NCBI GenBank assembly: GCA_964613215.1
Contig: CAZTHK010000017.1
Location: 1 to 64,000, forward strand
Length of the DNA: 64,000 nucleotides
Origin: CAZTHK01 sp964613215
GTDB lineage: Bacteria > Krumholzibacteriota > Krumholzibacteriia > Krumholzibacteriales > CAZTHK01
Reading direction: 5' to 3'
Under the pieces are notes generated by a model. The model saw only the letters and a list, made by a program, of their open reading frames with translations. It was not told the origin of the DNA and did no database searches. Positions 63,455 to 64,000 of the stretch are shown here, in pieces (within the stretch, counting starts at the first letter, position 1; each line of letters starts with the position of its first letter). The position numbers and the translations under genes are program-made.

Positions 63455-63583
63455 AAGCACAACTGCCCACAGCCGACAATATAACACATTTAGAGAATTT
63501 TTTCTAATATTATTTCAAAATATTTAACCTGAATTTTTCTTCTATCCATCGATCCCGTTAATTATCTTTACTTCGCAGAAGAT

Positions 63584-64000
63584 TCACTCACTCTCTGTTA
63601 TCCCCTCTACTCCTGCTTCCTCCACCAGTTTTTCAGCCAGATCACCGCTCAACCTTCCAACCACCCTCCCCTTCCTGAACAGAACGGCTCCATTTCTGGA
63701 GCCTGCTATCCCGATATCCGCATCCTTCGCCTCCCGGGGGCCATTTACCTCGCAACCCATAACCGCCACCCTGATCCTCCTGTTGACCCCTGCCAATCTG
63801 CGTTCAAGCTCCTCAGCCACACCGGCAACGTCTATTCTGCACCTCCCGCAGGTGGGACATGAAACAATTTCTATTCCCCTTTCCTTCAACCCAAGCGAGC
63901 CGAGCATGGCTCTGGCCACCACAATCTCACGCACCGGGTCCCCCGACAGTGAAATCCTTATGGTATCACCAATCCCCCTCTCCAGCAGTGCGGTCAGGGC
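63584..64000 (-). CDS. ispG: (E)-4-hydroxy-3-methylbut-2-enyl-diphosphate synthase, C-terminal part (5' end off window)
   Basis: The frame is open to the right edge; 138 residues of the C-terminus are visible. Motifs of the Fe-S domain are SCPTCGRCRID (two Fe-S cysteines) and VMGCEVNGPREAKDADIGIA (third cysteine and the conserved NGP loop), preceded by GIGDTIRISLSGDP. The enzyme reduces MEcPP to HMBPP in the MEP pathway with ispD and ispF also encoded in this window. A GTG at 63934 is in frame but is internal. GPREA replaces the common GPGEA. Confidence 0.94.
   Translation of the reverse strand, partial: ALTALLERGIGDTIRISLSGDPVREIVVARAMLGSLGLKERGIEIVSCPTCGRCRIDVAGVAEELERRLAGVNRRIRVAVMGCEVNGPREAKDADIGIAGSRNGAVLFRKGRVVGRLSGDLAEKLVEEAGVEGITESE

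Overview
The window looks like chromosomal DNA of a Gram-negative (diderm) bacterium that I cannot place to phylum. Diderm character is suggested by an MlaE-MlaF-MlaD lipid-transport set and an exosortase cassette. Isoprenoid genes ispD, ispF and ispG indicate the MEP pathway. Nearly all genes read on the minus strand. Layout by coordinate: (1) 1-2785, a piece of an integrated mobile element (large serine recombinase, DUF2924 protein, two small proteins), ending near tRNA-Asn; (2) 3516-8186, a two-subunit glycolate/lactate-type dehydrogenase carrying an unusual hairpin repeat, and an AEC-family permease; (3) 8335-43249, one giant information-processing cluster; (4) 43417-45949, a plus-strand exosortase cassette bracketed by direct repeats; (5) 46050-60868, a minus-strand run yicC-gmk-rpoZ-coaBC-udg-dnaB-mlaE-mlaF-mlaD-ispD-ispF-gltX-ddl-M42 peptidase-cysS; (6) an rqcH-like gene on plus, a small secreted protein, and the 3' part of ispG at the right edge.

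The cluster in region 3 reads, in transcription order, tRNA-Thr(UGU), Tyr, Gly, Thr(GGU), tuf, rpmG, secE, nusG, rplK, rplA, rplJ, rplL, rpoB, rpoC, rpsL, rpsG, fusA, a second tuf, then the complete S10, spc and alpha groups through rplQ and a strong terminator. A near-consensus promoter precedes the first tRNA. The tRNA-tuf-secE-nusG order matches the Escherichia coli thrU-tyrU-glyT-thrT-tufB arrangement. Several members carry long Lys/Glu-rich low-complexity extensions (L15, L17, L7/L12, NusG; shorter ones on L18, L22, L29, L30, S5), a lineage-level peculiarity. The two tuf genes appear identical from start codon to last sense codon but differ in stop codon and flanks.

The part most likely to be new biology is region 4: a secreted substrate with a variant C-terminal sorting tail (VPLFSTPV, then a membrane segment and RRR), a compact XrtH-like exosortase with Cys/Arg/His catalytic residues, and a small four-helix membrane protein. 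It has its own promoter, a leader of about 315 bases and a pair of about 73-bp direct repeats on its two sides. Other points to check are a predicted leaderless transcript for the rqcH homologue, mutually exclusive hairpins just before fusA, the absence of room for an L10 leader before rplJ, and a structured intergenic repeat in the dehydrogenase locus with pairing-preserving changes.
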